28,295 nucleotides of DNA from an uncultured Lachnospiraceae bacterium (GTDB lineage: Bacteria > Bacillota > Clostridia > Lachnospirales > Lachnospiraceae), in contig CAJUHQ010000037.1 in assembly GCA_910586095.1 (NCBI GenBank), positions 1-28,295 on the forward strand, given 5' to 3'. The notes beneath the pieces were generated by a model. It made no database searches, had not been told where the DNA came from, and worked only from the letters and a program-made list of their open reading frames with translations. Numbering within the stretch: the first letter of the stretch is position 1; every line of letters begins with the position of its first letter. Both the position numbers and the translations under genes were made by a program. Of this stretch, positions 1 to 7,955 are shown piece by piece.

Positions 1-1709
1 GCCTGTGCCCAGCCAAGAGGCACAAAAATCCATGCCATCGCACTGCCAATTTTAGCCAAAATACTTTTGTCGAGCTGTTGGGCTTCCAACATACCAAACC
101 TGCTATCTGACCATCCAAAACTCATCAAAAACCAAAGTACAATTGTTGATAATAATATAATCGTTCCTGCTTTTTTAATAAACGACCATCCGCGCTCCCA
201 CATACTACAAAGTACATTGCCTACTGTTGGCCAATGATATGATGGAAGCTCCATCACAAAGGGAGCAGGTTCCCCCGCAAACAGCCTAGTCTTTTTTAAT
301 ATAATTCCTGAGCAGATAATCGCCGCAATCCCTACAAAATATGCACTCCAGGAAATCCAACCTGAATTGTTAAAAAAAGCTCCTGCAATCAATGCTATTA
401 TTGGAAGTTTTGCGCTACAAGGCACAAAAGTAGTAGTCATAATTGTCATCTTGCGATCACGTTCATTCTCAATTGTGCGCGATGCCATAATACCAGGAAC
501 ACTACATCCGCTGCCAATTAGCATTGGAATAAATGATTTCCCCGAAAGTCCAAACTTGCGAAAAATGCGATCCATAATAAACGCGACGCGTGCCATATAT
601 CCACATGCTTCCAAAAAAGCTAAGAATAAAAACAACACTAGCATCTGTGGAACAAATCCCAATACTGCTCCCACACCCGAAATAATACCATCCACAATAA
701 GCCCTGTCAACCAACCTGCACATCCGATTCTTTCAAAAAAATTCTGTGCTCCTGGCACAATCCATTCACCAAACAAGACATCATTTGTCCATCCAGTCAT
801 CCAATCTCCTATGGTAGTCACAGACACATAATACACCAAAAACATCACTGCTGCAAAAATAGGTAATGCCAAAAATCGGTTGGTCACAACCTGGTCAATC
901 CGATCAGAAATTGTCTTCTTTGTACCATTTTTTGTCTTTGTCACACATTCATTTATAATCGATGATATGTACTGATAACGCTCATTGGTGATAATACTTT
1001 CTGTGTCATCATCAAACTGTTTTTCCAACTGTGTGATCTGTGCTGTTATATCAGGTACATTTTTCATTCTCTCTGTAATCTTGTGATCTCCCTCTAACAA
1101 CTTAATCGCAAAAAACCGTTTTTGCTCTATGGCAATACTCGAATCTATCTTATCCAGAATTGTTTCAAGAACTGTTTCCACTTCCTTTGCAAATTTGTGT
1201 ACAGGTACAGTCACTTTTCCTTGCTTTGCCAAAGTTATTGCTCGCTTAGTAATCTCTTGTATCCCTATTCCCTTTAATGCCGAAATCCCTATGACTTCAC
1301 ACCCCAATCGTTTACTCAATAAATCAATCTGTATGTGATCTTTTGTCTTTTCTAAAATATCAATCATATTGACCGCCATAATCACTGGGATGCCCAATTC
1401 TATTATCTGTGTAGAAAGATATAGGTTTCTCTCGAGATTGGTGCCATCCACAATATTGATAATTGCATCTGGCCTCTCGTCAATTAAATAATTCCTAGCC
1501 ACAACTTCTTCTAGCGTATATGGCGAAAGAGAATAAATACCTGGCAAATCGACAAGGATTACATCCTTATTTTTCTTTAACTTACCTTCTTTTTTCTCTA
1601 CTGTAACTCCTGGCCAGTTCCCCACAAACTGATTAGAACCCGTCAGTGTATTAAATAGTGTTGTTTTCCCGCAATTTGGATTACCTACCAATGCAATTGT
1701 TACCGACAT
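1..1709 (-). CDS. feoB: Ferrous iron transport protein B (FeoB), 3' end outside window
   Basis: FeoB is the membrane permease that imports Fe2+; its N-terminal GTP-binding domain gates transport. Translation from 1709 begins MSVTIALVGNPNCGKTTLFN, which holds the G1 P-loop GNPNCGKT, followed by the G3 motif DLPG and the G4 motif NMID. After a helical linker come hydrophobic segments with the FeoB signatures GSGCSVPGIMASRTI and CSAKLPI. About 569 residues are present; the last membrane helices and the stop lie left of the window. The ATG at 1709 has AGAGGAG a few bases upstream. It follows two feoA-type genes in the same direction, but a terminator and a palindrome sit between feoA and feoB, so feoB may be partly independently expressed. 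The assignment is secure; only the C-terminus is unseen. Confidence 0.97.
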   Translation of the reverse strand, partial: MSVTIALVGNPNCGKTTLFNTLTGSNQFVGNWPGVTVEKKEGKLKKNKDVILVDLPGIYSLSPYTLEEVVARNYLIDERPDAIINIVDGTNLERNLYLSTQIIELGIPVIMAVNMIDILEKTKDHIQIDLLSKRLGCEVIGISALKGIGIQEITKRAITLAKQGKVTVPVHKFAKEVETVLETILDKIDSSIAIEQKRFFAIKLLEGDHKITERMKNVPDITAQITQLEKQFDDDTESIITNERYQYISSIINECVTKTKNGTKKTISDRIDQVVTNRFLALPIFAAVMFLVYYVSVTTIGDWMTGWTNDVLFGEWIVPGAQNFFERIGCAGWLTGLIVDGIISGVGAVLGFVPQMLVLFLFLAFLEACGYMARVAFIMDRIFRKFGLSGKSFIPMLIGSGCSVPGIMASRTIENERDRKMTIMTTTFVPCSAKLPIIALIAGAFFNNSGWISWSAYFVGIAAIICSGIILKKTRLFAGEPAPFVMELPSYHWPTVGNVLCSMWERGWSFIKKAGTIILLSTIVLWFLMSFGWSDSRFGMLEAQQLDKSILAKIGSAMAWIFVPLGWAQ

Positions 1710-1807
1710 TATGCTCCTCTTTTCTGTGCTGCCTGCGCACTTTTTTATTTTTTCTACAAAATTGCAACTTATTATATCTTTCTATCTTTTATTATATATA
1801 ACTATTT

Positions 1808-1829
1808 TTAGTTATATTAATCTAACTAT
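1808..1829. promoter_or_regulatory. Palindromic operator candidate A upstream of feoB (DtxR/IdeR-like)
   Basis: The site reads TTAGTTA, 8 bases, TAACTAT, with a perfect 6-bp inverted repeat (TAGTTA/TAACTA). The same left half, the same 8-base spacing and a similar right half occur at 2418-2439 over the feo promoter. It lies about 100 bp before feoB and just after the feoA terminator. TTAG.../...CTAA arms resemble metal-responsive DtxR-family sites, but the regulator is an inference. No convincing -35/-10 pair was found at this copy. Confidence 0.45.
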
Positions 1830-1836
1830 AAATCTT

Positions 1837-1860
1837 AAAAAAATGTGCCTTTTCGCACAC
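1837..1860 (-). terminator. Intrinsic terminator between feoA and feoB
   Basis: On the minus strand GTGTGC and GCACAT form a 6-bp stem (one G-U pair) around a 6-base loop, followed at once by a run of seven Ts. It starts 8 bases past the feoA stop codon. It would end or attenuate feoA transcripts before feoB. Confidence 0.65.
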
Positions 1861-1868
1861 ATACTTTT

Positions 1869-2090
1869 TTATTCTACTAGAATCAATTCTGCATCCGCCT
1901 TGCGCAAGGACAATTCATATCCTCTTACTGTCACTTCAATGGGATCTCCAAAGGGTGCCACCTTACGCACATAGAGTTCAATTCCCTTTGTAATGCCCAT
2001 ATCCATTATGCGCCTCTTAACAGGGCCTTCACCTGTTAATTTTAACACTCTAACATTTTGCCCGCAGGCTATATCTTTTAATGTTCTCAT
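1869..2090 (-). CDS. feoA: FeoA family protein (ferrous iron transport protein A)
   Basis: This is a 73-residue SH3-like FeoA protein, a cytosolic accessory thought to interact with FeoB. It begins MRTLKDIACGQNVRVLKL, continues with GPVKRRIMDMGITKG, the family's RRRLxDMGxxxG-type motif, and ends in the usual short beta strand carrying RGYELSLRKADAELI. Length matches the family. It lies 38 bp downstream of a second FeoA-type gene and upstream of feoB. The nearest ribosome site, AAGGAG, is about 14 bases before the ATG, longer than usual, and no better in-frame start was seen, so translation may be weak or coupled. Family identity is clear; the exact role of FeoA in Fe2+ uptake is not established. 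Confidence 0.93.
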   Translation of the reverse strand: MRTLKDIACGQNVRVLKLTGEGPVKRRIMDMGITKGIELYVRKVAPFGDPIEVTVRGYELSLRKADAELILVE

Positions 2091-2128
2091 TTTTTACAAT
2101 CATACTCCTTTTCATTGTGTCACAATAT

Positions 2129-2338
2129 TTATACTACGATTTTATTTGCCAACTCTTTGCCAATGGCTACGCGAGAATCCTTTACATTCACAATCATATT
2201 TCCATCTGTCTTAGAAATTACTGTCACAGTTGCTCCCTCAATAAATCCAAGCTTCTCTAAAAACTTTCGCGTCGCCTCTTTTCCGCCAACTTTTTTAATA
2301 ATACCAGGCTCACCTGCTCCAATCATTGTTAAAGGCAT
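2129..2338 (-). CDS. Second FeoA-type small protein, first gene of the feo cluster
   Basis: A 69-residue protein, MPLTMIGAGEPGIIKKVGG onward, with the FeoA-domain pattern of a hydrophobic start, a helix ending in EKLGFIEGATVTVISK, and a final strand with KDSRVAIGKELANKI. It differs clearly from the neighbouring FeoA, so this is a paralogue pair rather than a recent duplication. The ATG has AAGGAAGGAG immediately upstream. It is the first gene after the iron-type promoter at 2424-2452. Clostridial feo loci often carry two FeoA-type genes; whether one stabilises FeoB or acts as a regulator cannot be read from sequence. Confidence 0.88.
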   Translation of the reverse strand: MPLTMIGAGEPGIIKKVGGKEATRKFLEKLGFIEGATVTVISKTDGNMIVNVKDSRVAIGKELANKIVV

Positions 2339-2417
2339 TACACCACTCCTTCCTTTATCTACTAAACCGCCTCTAAATTTCTTAGTTTATATTTTTATAA
2401 GTTACCTGTAACTCTTT

Positions 2418-2439
2418 TTAGTTAGTATATGCTAATTTG
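2418..2439. promoter_or_regulatory. Palindromic operator candidate B overlapping the feo promoter
   Basis: TTAGTTA, 8 bases, TAATTTG: the same left half and spacing as the site before feoB. The -10 hexamer of the feo promoter lies inside it, so a bound protein would block RNA polymerase. That geometry and the iron-uptake genes suggest a metal-responsive repressor of the DtxR/IdeR type; the protein itself is not in the window. Confidence 0.5.
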
Positions 2440-2452
2440 TATAAGTTGTCAA
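2424..2452 (-). promoter_or_regulatory. Promoter of the feo cluster
   Basis: On the minus strand TTGACA (2452-2447) is followed by a 17-base spacer and TATACT (2429-2424), a near-perfect sigma-A promoter. It predicts an RNA start near 2417 and a leader of roughly 80 bases before the first feoA-type gene. Confidence 0.8.
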
Positions 2453-2476
2453 TAACTTTATTTTAATTTTTACTGT

Positions 2477-2534
2477 AAAAAATAAGCAACTCTTAACTGG
2501 CATCTGTCGATACCTTAGAGTTGCTTACTTTTTT
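2477..2534. terminator. Bidirectional terminator downstream of trpB2
   Basis: TAAGCAACTCT (2483-2493) and AGAGTTGCTTA (2517-2527) form an 11-bp perfect stem, with a T run on each outer side in the respective orientation. The 23-base loop is longer than usual. It closes the trpB2 transcript ahead of the feo promoter. Confidence 0.75.
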
Positions 2535-2544
2535 AATCTGTTAT

Positions 2545-3915
2545 TTATTTCTGGGGCAGCCCCGCAAATCCTGCCTCCAAGTCTGCATCTGTTGGAATAT
2601 AGTCTACCATTTCTTTGTTGTTAAAGCGTTCATACGCTTTCATATCAAAGTAGCCTGTTCCTGTCAGTCCAAAGACAATTGTCTTTTCCTCTCCTGTTTC
2701 CTTACACTTTATTGCTTCATCAATAGCTACGCGAATCGCGTGTGCACTTTCAGGTGCGGGTAAGATACCTTCTACCTTTGCAAACTGTTGTGCCGCTTCA
2801 AAAACGGCTGTTTGCTCTACACTTCGCGCCTCCATCAATCCATCAGCATATAGCTGGGATAGCGTGCTGCTCATACCATGATAGCGAAGTCCTCCTGCAT
2901 GGTTTGCAGATGGAATAAAACCACTTCCTAAAGTATACATTTTTGCCAGCGGACAAACGCGCCCTGTATCACAGAAATCATATACATAGCGACCTCTTGT
3001 CAGACTTGGGCAAGAAGCAGGCTCCACCGCAATAAATTTATAATCGCGTTCCCCACGCAACTTCTCTCCCATAAATGGTGAGATTAATCCTCCTAGATTA
3101 GAACCGCCGCCTGCACAACCAATCACTATATCTGGTACAATTTCATATTTATCTAAGGCCGCTTTTGTTTCCAACCCAATCACAGACTGATGCAATAACA
3201 CTTGATTGAGTACACTGCCTAAAACATACCGATAACCTTCTGTACTGGTTGCCGCCTCCACTGCTTCAGAAATTGCACAGCCCAAACTTCCTGTTGTTCC
3301 TGGATGCTCCTCTAAGATTTTTCTTCCAACTGCTGTTGTCTCTGAAGGTGACGGTGTCACACTCGCACCATATGTACGCATTACTTCACGTCGAAATGGC
3401 TTCTGCTCATATGATACCTTCACCATATATACTTTACAATCCAACTCAAAGTAAGCACATGCCATAGAGAGCGCTGTTCCCCACTGCCCTGCTCCTGTCT
3501 CTGTTGTGACACCGGCAAGCCCTTGCTTTTTTGCATAATAAGCCTGTGCAATAGCAGAATTTAATTTATGGCTTCCGCTCGTATTATTTCCTTCAAATTT
3601 ATAATAGATCTTTGCAGGTGTTTGCAGTTTCTTTTCAAGACAATACGCCCGCACAAGTGGCGATGGGCGATACATCTTATAAAAATTGCGAATCTCTACA
3701 GGAATATCAATATAGGGATTCTGATCGTCTAACTCCTGTTTTACTAGTTCATCACAAAACACCTTTCCTAATTCCTGCGCCGTCATAGGCTGCCACGTCG
3801 CCGGATTTAAGAGTGGTGCTGGTTTGTTTGTCATATCTGCACGCACGTTGTACCACTGCTTTGGCATCTCCTGTTCTTCAAGATAAATCTTGTACGGAAT
3901 TTCTTTTTGGCTCAT
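2545..3915 (-). CDS. trpB: TrpB2-type tryptophan synthase beta-like PLP enzyme
   Basis: A 456-residue PLP-dependent enzyme of the TrpB2 (TrpB-related) class, longer than canonical TrpB (about 400). TrpB2 condenses indole with serine, or related amino acids, to make tryptophan without being tightly partnered to TrpA. Visible motifs: the PLP lysine in NNTSGSHKLNS (Lys117), TETGAGQWG near residue 138, and the phosphate-binding loop CAGGGSNLGG near 268. The extended N-terminus and the HAGGLRYHGMSS segment are typical of TrpB2. No trpA or other trp gene is adjacent, and it sits alone between its own promoter and a terminator, so indole salvage or a side reaction such as serine deamination is possible. 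The ATG has GGAGGAGG upstream. The class is confident; the in vivo substrate is not. Confidence 0.93.
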   Translation of the reverse strand: MSQKEIPYKIYLEEQEMPKQWYNVRADMTNKPAPLLNPATWQPMTAQELGKVFCDELVKQELDDQNPYIDIPVEIRNFYKMYRPSPLVRAYCLEKKLQTPAKIYYKFEGNNTSGSHKLNSAIAQAYYAKKQGLAGVTTETGAGQWGTALSMACAYFELDCKVYMVKVSYEQKPFRREVMRTYGASVTPSPSETTAVGRKILEEHPGTTGSLGCAISEAVEAATSTEGYRYVLGSVLNQVLLHQSVIGLETKAALDKYEIVPDIVIGCAGGGSNLGGLISPFMGEKLRGERDYKFIAVEPASCPSLTRGRYVYDFCDTGRVCPLAKMYTLGSGFIPSANHAGGLRYHGMSSTLSQLYADGLMEARSVEQTAVFEAAQQFAKVEGILPAPESAHAIRVAIDEAIKCKETGEEKTIVFGLTGTGYFDMKAYERFNNKEMVDYIPTDADLEAGFAGLPQK

Positions 3916-4038
3916 AATTTCTCCTCCTCCAAAATCATTGATTATGAAAAAATTTCATAATATGGTTCGCCCTGTAGCCTGACAAAACAGCAGACTTCGC
4001 ATGATATTTGTTGCTGTGAAAATACAACAACAATGTTT
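3916..4038 (-). promoter_or_regulatory. Structured leader of trpB2
   Basis: Between the predicted RNA start near 4039 and the ATG lies an unusually long leader of about 120 bases. It can pair TTGTTG with CAACAA early on, alternatively pair ACAGCA with TGCTGT, and contains a perfect 9-bp hairpin, ATTATGAAA/TTTCATAAT (plus strand about 3941-3961), shortly before the ribosome site. I see neither a T-box core (AGGGTGGNACC) nor a terminator T-run. Regulatory function is only suspected. Confidence 0.35.
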
Positions 4039-4045
4039 CGTTATC

Positions 4046-4074
4046 AGTTTATCAGTGCAGCGTAATAAAGTCAA
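4046..4074 (-). promoter_or_regulatory. Promoter of trpB2
   Basis: On the minus strand TTGACT (4074-4069), a 17-base spacer and TAAACT (4051-4046) match a sigma-A promoter. It lies just past the 3' end of the AI-2E-family gene, so trpB2 need not depend on read-through. Confidence 0.65.
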
Positions 4075-4108
4075 TGGCAGAACGACTAAATATACTCACT
4101 ATTTTTCC

Positions 4109-5278
4109 TCAATTTTGTTCAGTCTTTTTGTAATAAGCAGTCTCCACAGGCAGCTCTTGCTGTTTTAGAGAGTACTCTGCAAGTCGTTTTACAATGTAAT
4201 AGAGTGTTGCAAAGAGTGGTACTCCAACAATCATCCCCATAAATCCCATCAGTTTTCCAAAAAGCAACATGGCCACTGTCACATAGAGCGCTGACAAGCC
4301 TGTCGAATTTCCAAGAATTCGCGGTCCAATCACATTTCCATCTAACTGTTGTAATACTATAACAAAAATCAAAAACTTAACGCACTCAATAGGAGAAACC
4401 AACAATACTAAAAATGCACTGGGAATAGCACCGATAAATGGGCCAAACATTGGAATAATATTGGTCACACCGACAATGACACTAACCAACAGCGCATATG
4501 GTATCTTCAAAAGAGTCAAACACACAAAACAAAGAATCCCTACAATCAAAGAATCCAGCAACTTTCCAGAAATAAATCCACTAAAAATTTGATCTGTCTG
4601 ATGTACAGCTTCCATAACAATACGATTAAAACGCTTATTTCTACTCACTGCATAAAATAACTTTTTGCACTGAGCCAAATAGCGCTCTCTGTCTAACAGT
4701 AAATAGATTGTCACAACAATAGATACCATCAGATTCACCATTGCGGAACCAATCGACAACACACTGCTTGCCACAGTAGAAACCGTAGAGAGCAAGTTTG
4801 TCTTTGTCCATGCAATCAAAGAGGTTTCGATAGATGTCACCATTTGCATGACAGTTGCAGCCGCCTCACTATCTGACTCTAGATATGTACTTAGCCTTGT
4901 CAATTGAGTTTCCAACATCCTAGGCAGGTCTTCCACAAGCCCTTTAACGCTCTCTGCCAACTGAGGAAGAACCAGCGCGCAAAACAATCCCAGCACGCCA
5001 AAAGACAGCACAAGCGTCAAAAAAACAGAAAGTGGTCTTGCAACGCGTGTCAACTGTTTGACTTTGTTGCATTGTCTCTCAAAAAACGTTGCAATTGGAC
5101 AAAGCAAATAAGCAAGTACTATACCGACAATCACTGGCTGAAGTGCTGATACGATCACTCTCCATATGGATTGGATCGCCTCATAGCGCAAAAGCAGAAA
5201 GAAAAATAAGATGGTTGCTGAAAGACTTGCAAAAATCGTAACACCCATCCTCAAATAAAACTTTTTGTTCGGTTTCAT
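4109..5278 (-). CDS. AI-2E family membrane transporter (PF01594)
   Basis: A 389-residue polytopic membrane protein of the AI-2E transporter family. Members are exporters or permeases of varied and mostly unproven substrates; autoinducer-2 export was shown for one member only, and others are Na+/H+ antiporters. Two hydrophobic helices near residues 10-60 are followed by an amphipathic central region and a hydrophobic C-terminal half. The C-terminal half holds the family signature GNVIGPRILGNSTGLS and a GMIVGVPLFA segment. The ATG at 5278 is chosen because AGGAGG sits 8 bases upstream; 22 further in-frame upstream codons lack such a site. It has its own predicted promoter and looks monocistronic. 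Confidence 0.88.
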   Translation of the reverse strand: MKPNKKFYLRMGVTIFASLSATILFFFLLLRYEAIQSIWRVIVSALQPVIVGIVLAYLLCPIATFFERQCNKVKQLTRVARPLSVFLTLVLSFGVLGLFCALVLPQLAESVKGLVEDLPRMLETQLTRLSTYLESDSEAAATVMQMVTSIETSLIAWTKTNLLSTVSTVASSVLSIGSAMVNLMVSIVVTIYLLLDRERYLAQCKKLFYAVSRNKRFNRIVMEAVHQTDQIFSGFISGKLLDSLIVGILCFVCLTLLKIPYALLVSVIVGVTNIIPMFGPFIGAIPSAFLVLLVSPIECVKFLIFVIVLQQLDGNVIGPRILGNSTGLSALYVTVAMLLFGKLMGFMGMIVGVPLFATLYYIVKRLAEYSLKQQELPVETAYYKKTEQN

Positions 5279-5423
5279 AAACAATCCTCCTATTGTACGT
5301 TTGCTTTCTATATATCCTGCTGTTATACAGACATTGCAAAACAAACGTTTAGTATTTTATCATGGGCCACTGACCTGCCTATCAACAAGTCTTCCTATCA
5401 CAGATTGTAGCCAGTATGGCTAT

Positions 5424-5452
5424 ATTGTAATATACCACATCTTCTTTTACAA
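5424..5452 (-). promoter_or_regulatory. Promoter of the AI-2E-family gene
   Basis: On the minus strand TTGTAA (5452-5447), a 17-base spacer and TACAAT (5429-5424) form a plausible sigma-A promoter, about 140 bases before the chosen start codon. The rest of the 5279-5561 interval shows nothing else beyond the mannan operon terminator. Confidence 0.5.
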
Positions 5453-5502
5453 TAATAACTTTCTAAAACACTCATGAAATTTCTTTGCACAACCATTATG
5501 AC

Positions 5503-5548
5503 AAAGCCCCCAAACCTGCGTATTCTCTCGCACATTCAGGGGCCTTTT
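5503..5548 (-). terminator. Hairpin terminator closing the mannan operon
   Basis: On the minus strand AAAGGCCCC... pairs with ...GGGGGCTTT. Pairing continues through several A-U and G-U pairs to a TGCG/CGCA inner stem and an 8-base loop. It begins 14 bases past the GH130_1 stop codon. The trailing T tract is short (CTTTGTC), so termination may be incomplete. Confidence 0.55.
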
Positions 5549-5561
5549 CAAAATTTTATAC

Positions 5562-6734
5562 TTATTCTTTATTCAAATACTCTAGATTATTGCGGATCAA
5601 CTCACACCGCTGCTTCACACAGTCTGGAGAACGTCCTGGATCTTGTGGAGTGTTAAAAAGATAATCTTCTAAACGATCAATCGTTGTGGTCGCCACATGC
5701 ATTCTAGTATCAGACGACGCATAGTAAAGATATACATCTCCATTGTCGCGTGCAATCGCTCCATTTGTAAACACTACATTGGACACATCACCAACACGTT
5801 CCCATCCAAAAGGTACTAAGAAAACTCCTGAGGGCTTGGCAATTACACAAGATGGATCTTCTAGCGCAGTCCCAAATACATAGAGGACATATCGAAGTCC
5901 TGCCGCTGTGTTGCGCACTCCATGTGCAATATTAATCCAACATCTTTTTCCTTTTATAGGAACTGCACCCGCACCATTTTTGGACTCTGTCAATGTGTGA
6001 TAGACTCTTTCACTGATGATCTTCTCCTCATCAATCACTGCATGTTCAATATCCTCACAAGTTCCAAAACCAATTCCACCACCACTTCCAGTCTCGATAA
6101 ATCCATCCATTGGTCTGGTATAAAATGCATATTTGCCATCTACAAACTCAGGATGAAGCACGACATTTCTCTGTTGTGGAGAGCGAAGCGTTTTGAGATT
6201 ATCCAACCGTTCCCATGTTTTTAGATCCTTTGTGCGAACGATTCCCGCCTGTGCCACCGCCGCAGAAAGATCTGTACTGCTTAAATCCTTGCTCTCAGAG
6301 CAAAATACTCCATAAATATAGCCATCCTCATGCTTGGTGAGGCGCATATCATAGACATTGGTTTCCTCAGGACAAGTGTCTGGTAGATTGATCGGATAGT
6401 CCCAAAACTGAAAACCATCAATTCCTGTATCGCTCTGTGCCACTGCAAAAAAGGATTTTCTATCATTCCCTTCCACTCTGGCAACCAGATAAAATTTTCC
6501 GTCTATCTCGATTGCACCCGAGTTCATCACTGCATTGATTCCCAAACGCTCCATAAAATATGGGTTTGTCTGTGGATTTAAGTCATAGCGCCAAAATAAA
6601 GGCACATGCTCTCTAGTGAGCACAGGATACTGATAACGATCAAAAATCCCATTATAAAAATCACTTTTTTGATTCTTTGTGTGAATCAATTTTTCATACT
6701 TTTCTTGTTCTACATAATATCGCTTATGAAACAT
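5562..6734 (-). CDS. GH130_1 phosphorylase, probable 4-O-beta-D-mannosyl-D-glucose phosphorylase
   Basis: This enzyme would cleave Man-beta-1,4-Glc with phosphate to mannose 1-phosphate and glucose, the last step of the intracellular mannan route. The 390-residue length matches characterised GH130_1 enzymes (RaMP1 and BfMGP type). Features seen: a five-bladed-propeller style protein with YDMRL (Asp129, aligned with the proposed acid residue of the family), LHPEFVDGKYAFYTRP, GAGAVPIKG, and HGVRN in the phosphate-binding region. There is no signal peptide, so it is cytosolic. It lies last in the leftward operon, 34 bp after the epimerase that makes its substrate; AAAGGA precedes the ATG. The epimerase next door strongly favours this specificity over other GH130 activities. 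Confidence 0.93.
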   Translation of the reverse strand: MFHKRYYVEQEKYEKLIHTKNQKSDFYNGIFDRYQYPVLTREHVPLFWRYDLNPQTNPYFMERLGINAVMNSGAIEIDGKFYLVARVEGNDRKSFFAVAQSDTGIDGFQFWDYPINLPDTCPEETNVYDMRLTKHEDGYIYGVFCSESKDLSSTDLSAAVAQAGIVRTKDLKTWERLDNLKTLRSPQQRNVVLHPEFVDGKYAFYTRPMDGFIETGSGGGIGFGTCEDIEHAVIDEEKIISERVYHTLTESKNGAGAVPIKGKRCWINIAHGVRNTAAGLRYVLYVFGTALEDPSCVIAKPSGVFLVPFGWERVGDVSNVVFTNGAIARDNGDVYLYYASSDTRMHVATTTIDRLEDYLFNTPQDPGRSPDCVKQRCELIRNNLEYLNKE

Positions 6735-6768
6735 GGCCCCATCCTTTCTGAAATCACTTGTTTGCTAC

Positions 6769-7941
6769 CTATTGTTCTTTTTCCAATCTCCAAATTACTT
6801 CCATACACATTCTTCCATTGTGATAAGGACATTTCCACGGCTCTACAATTGGTTTCTCCAAAGGTTTGTGATTTTCATCCAAAGCCCAAAACCACTCAGA
6901 GCCTTTTCTTTTGTCGATCAGCCAAGTCTGTATATAATTCCAAATTTCTTCTGCTGCCTGTAGATACTCTGTATGTGTGGAATCTTTTTGATATCCATTT
7001 AAAAAACCTACAACTGCTTCTGCCTGTACCCACCAAACTCGTGTGGTGTCTATCTGACCATTTTCTGCCTCATTCCACAGAGAATGGTCATGGTATGCGC
7101 GTTCATAAATATTGGCAGTGATTTTTCTAGTAATAGGAGAAAGCTTTTGTGTATATGAAGGCTTATCTAGTATTTCTAGTGTCCGATCAATCAGCCATGC
7201 TGTCTCAATATCATGTCCATATGAATACAGATCAATCAAACTATTCCAGGTGCGATCAAAAAACACTTCCTGCCTTCCCTTTTCCTCGTTATAGATATGA
7301 TTTGTTATCAAATCTAAAATATCACATAGTTTGCCTGCTATTGTCTCCTGTTTTGAAACGCGATAAAGCTCTGTGTATGCCTCCATCACATGCAACAGTG
7401 TATTCATAGTCTTTTCGGCCATCACTCCATTTTCAGACAATTTCTCATTATCCCTAGGGCCAAACGCAGCATCAAATGCTTCTAGATACCCGTACTCATC
7501 CTTACACTTTTCCTCTATAAGTTGAAATAGAGACAGCGCTGTACAAAGAGCTTTTTCATCTTTTGAGACATCATAGTACGAGGATAGCGCATAAATGGCA
7601 AACGCTTGATTATATGTATGTTTAGTATCGTCTTCTATCTTTCCATCATATGTCAAAGACCAGTAAATTCCTCCGTGCTGATTATCTAAGCAGTGCTCCT
7701 GCAAAAAACGATATGCATGATGTGCGTGTTCTAGCAGATGATCCTCTTTTAACAACTTGTAGGCATTGGAAAAAAACCACAAAATTCTACTATTTAGAAT
7801 ACATCCTTTCTCTGCTTTTGGATCGCTTATAAGGTCATATCCTACATAACCACAATAACCGCCATACTCTTCGTCCCGAAGCTTCTCCCAAAAGGGAATC
7901 AGATCGCATATTAAGTGCTTTTTGACTTGCGCTTCAAACAT
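6769..7941 (-). CDS. Cellobiose 2-epimerase (mannobiose 2-epimerase)
   Basis: An AGE-superfamily (alpha/alpha)6-barrel enzyme that converts the reducing-end glucose of beta-1,4-disaccharides to mannose and back. Here it is expected to turn mannobiose into mannosyl-glucose. The 390 residues match the Ruminococcus albus enzyme almost position for position: Arg52, His243 in SYGHDIE, Glu246, Trp249, Trp304 and Glu308 in RVWWVQAE, and His374 in CPYHNGRM are all present. The two histidines are the catalytic acid/base pair of the family. It has no signal peptide. It lies between the two GH130 genes, 14 bp from the upstream one, with AAGGAG before the ATG, which fits co-translation. Numbering of family residues is from memory of the characterised enzyme. 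Confidence 0.95.
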   Translation of the reverse strand: MFEAQVKKHLICDLIPFWEKLRDEEYGGYCGYVGYDLISDPKAEKGCILNSRILWFFSNAYKLLKEDHLLEHAHHAYRFLQEHCLDNQHGGIYWSLTYDGKIEDDTKHTYNQAFAIYALSSYYDVSKDEKALCTALSLFQLIEEKCKDEYGYLEAFDAAFGPRDNEKLSENGVMAEKTMNTLLHVMEAYTELYRVSKQETIAGKLCDILDLITNHIYNEEKGRQEVFFDRTWNSLIDLYSYGHDIETAWLIDRTLEILDKPSYTQKLSPITRKITANIYERAYHDHSLWNEAENGQIDTTRVWWVQAEAVVGFLNGYQKDSTHTEYLQAAEEIWNYIQTWLIDKRKGSEWFWALDENHKPLEKPIVEPWKCPYHNGRMCMEVIWRLEKEQ

Positions 7942-7955
7942 CTCTTTTCTCCTTC

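Noticed and set aside
367..831. Plus-strand open frame of 154 codons
   Set aside because: It is antisense to well-conserved FeoB membrane segments, has no ribosome site and shows no family features.
2545..3915. Canonical TrpB paired with TrpA
   Set aside because: Length, extended N-terminus and motifs fit TrpB2, and no trpA or other trp gene is adjacent.
3916..4038. T-box riboswitch before trpB2
   Set aside because: The segment AGGGCGAACC looks superficially similar, but the T-box core AGGGTGGNACC, a specifier loop and a terminator are not present.
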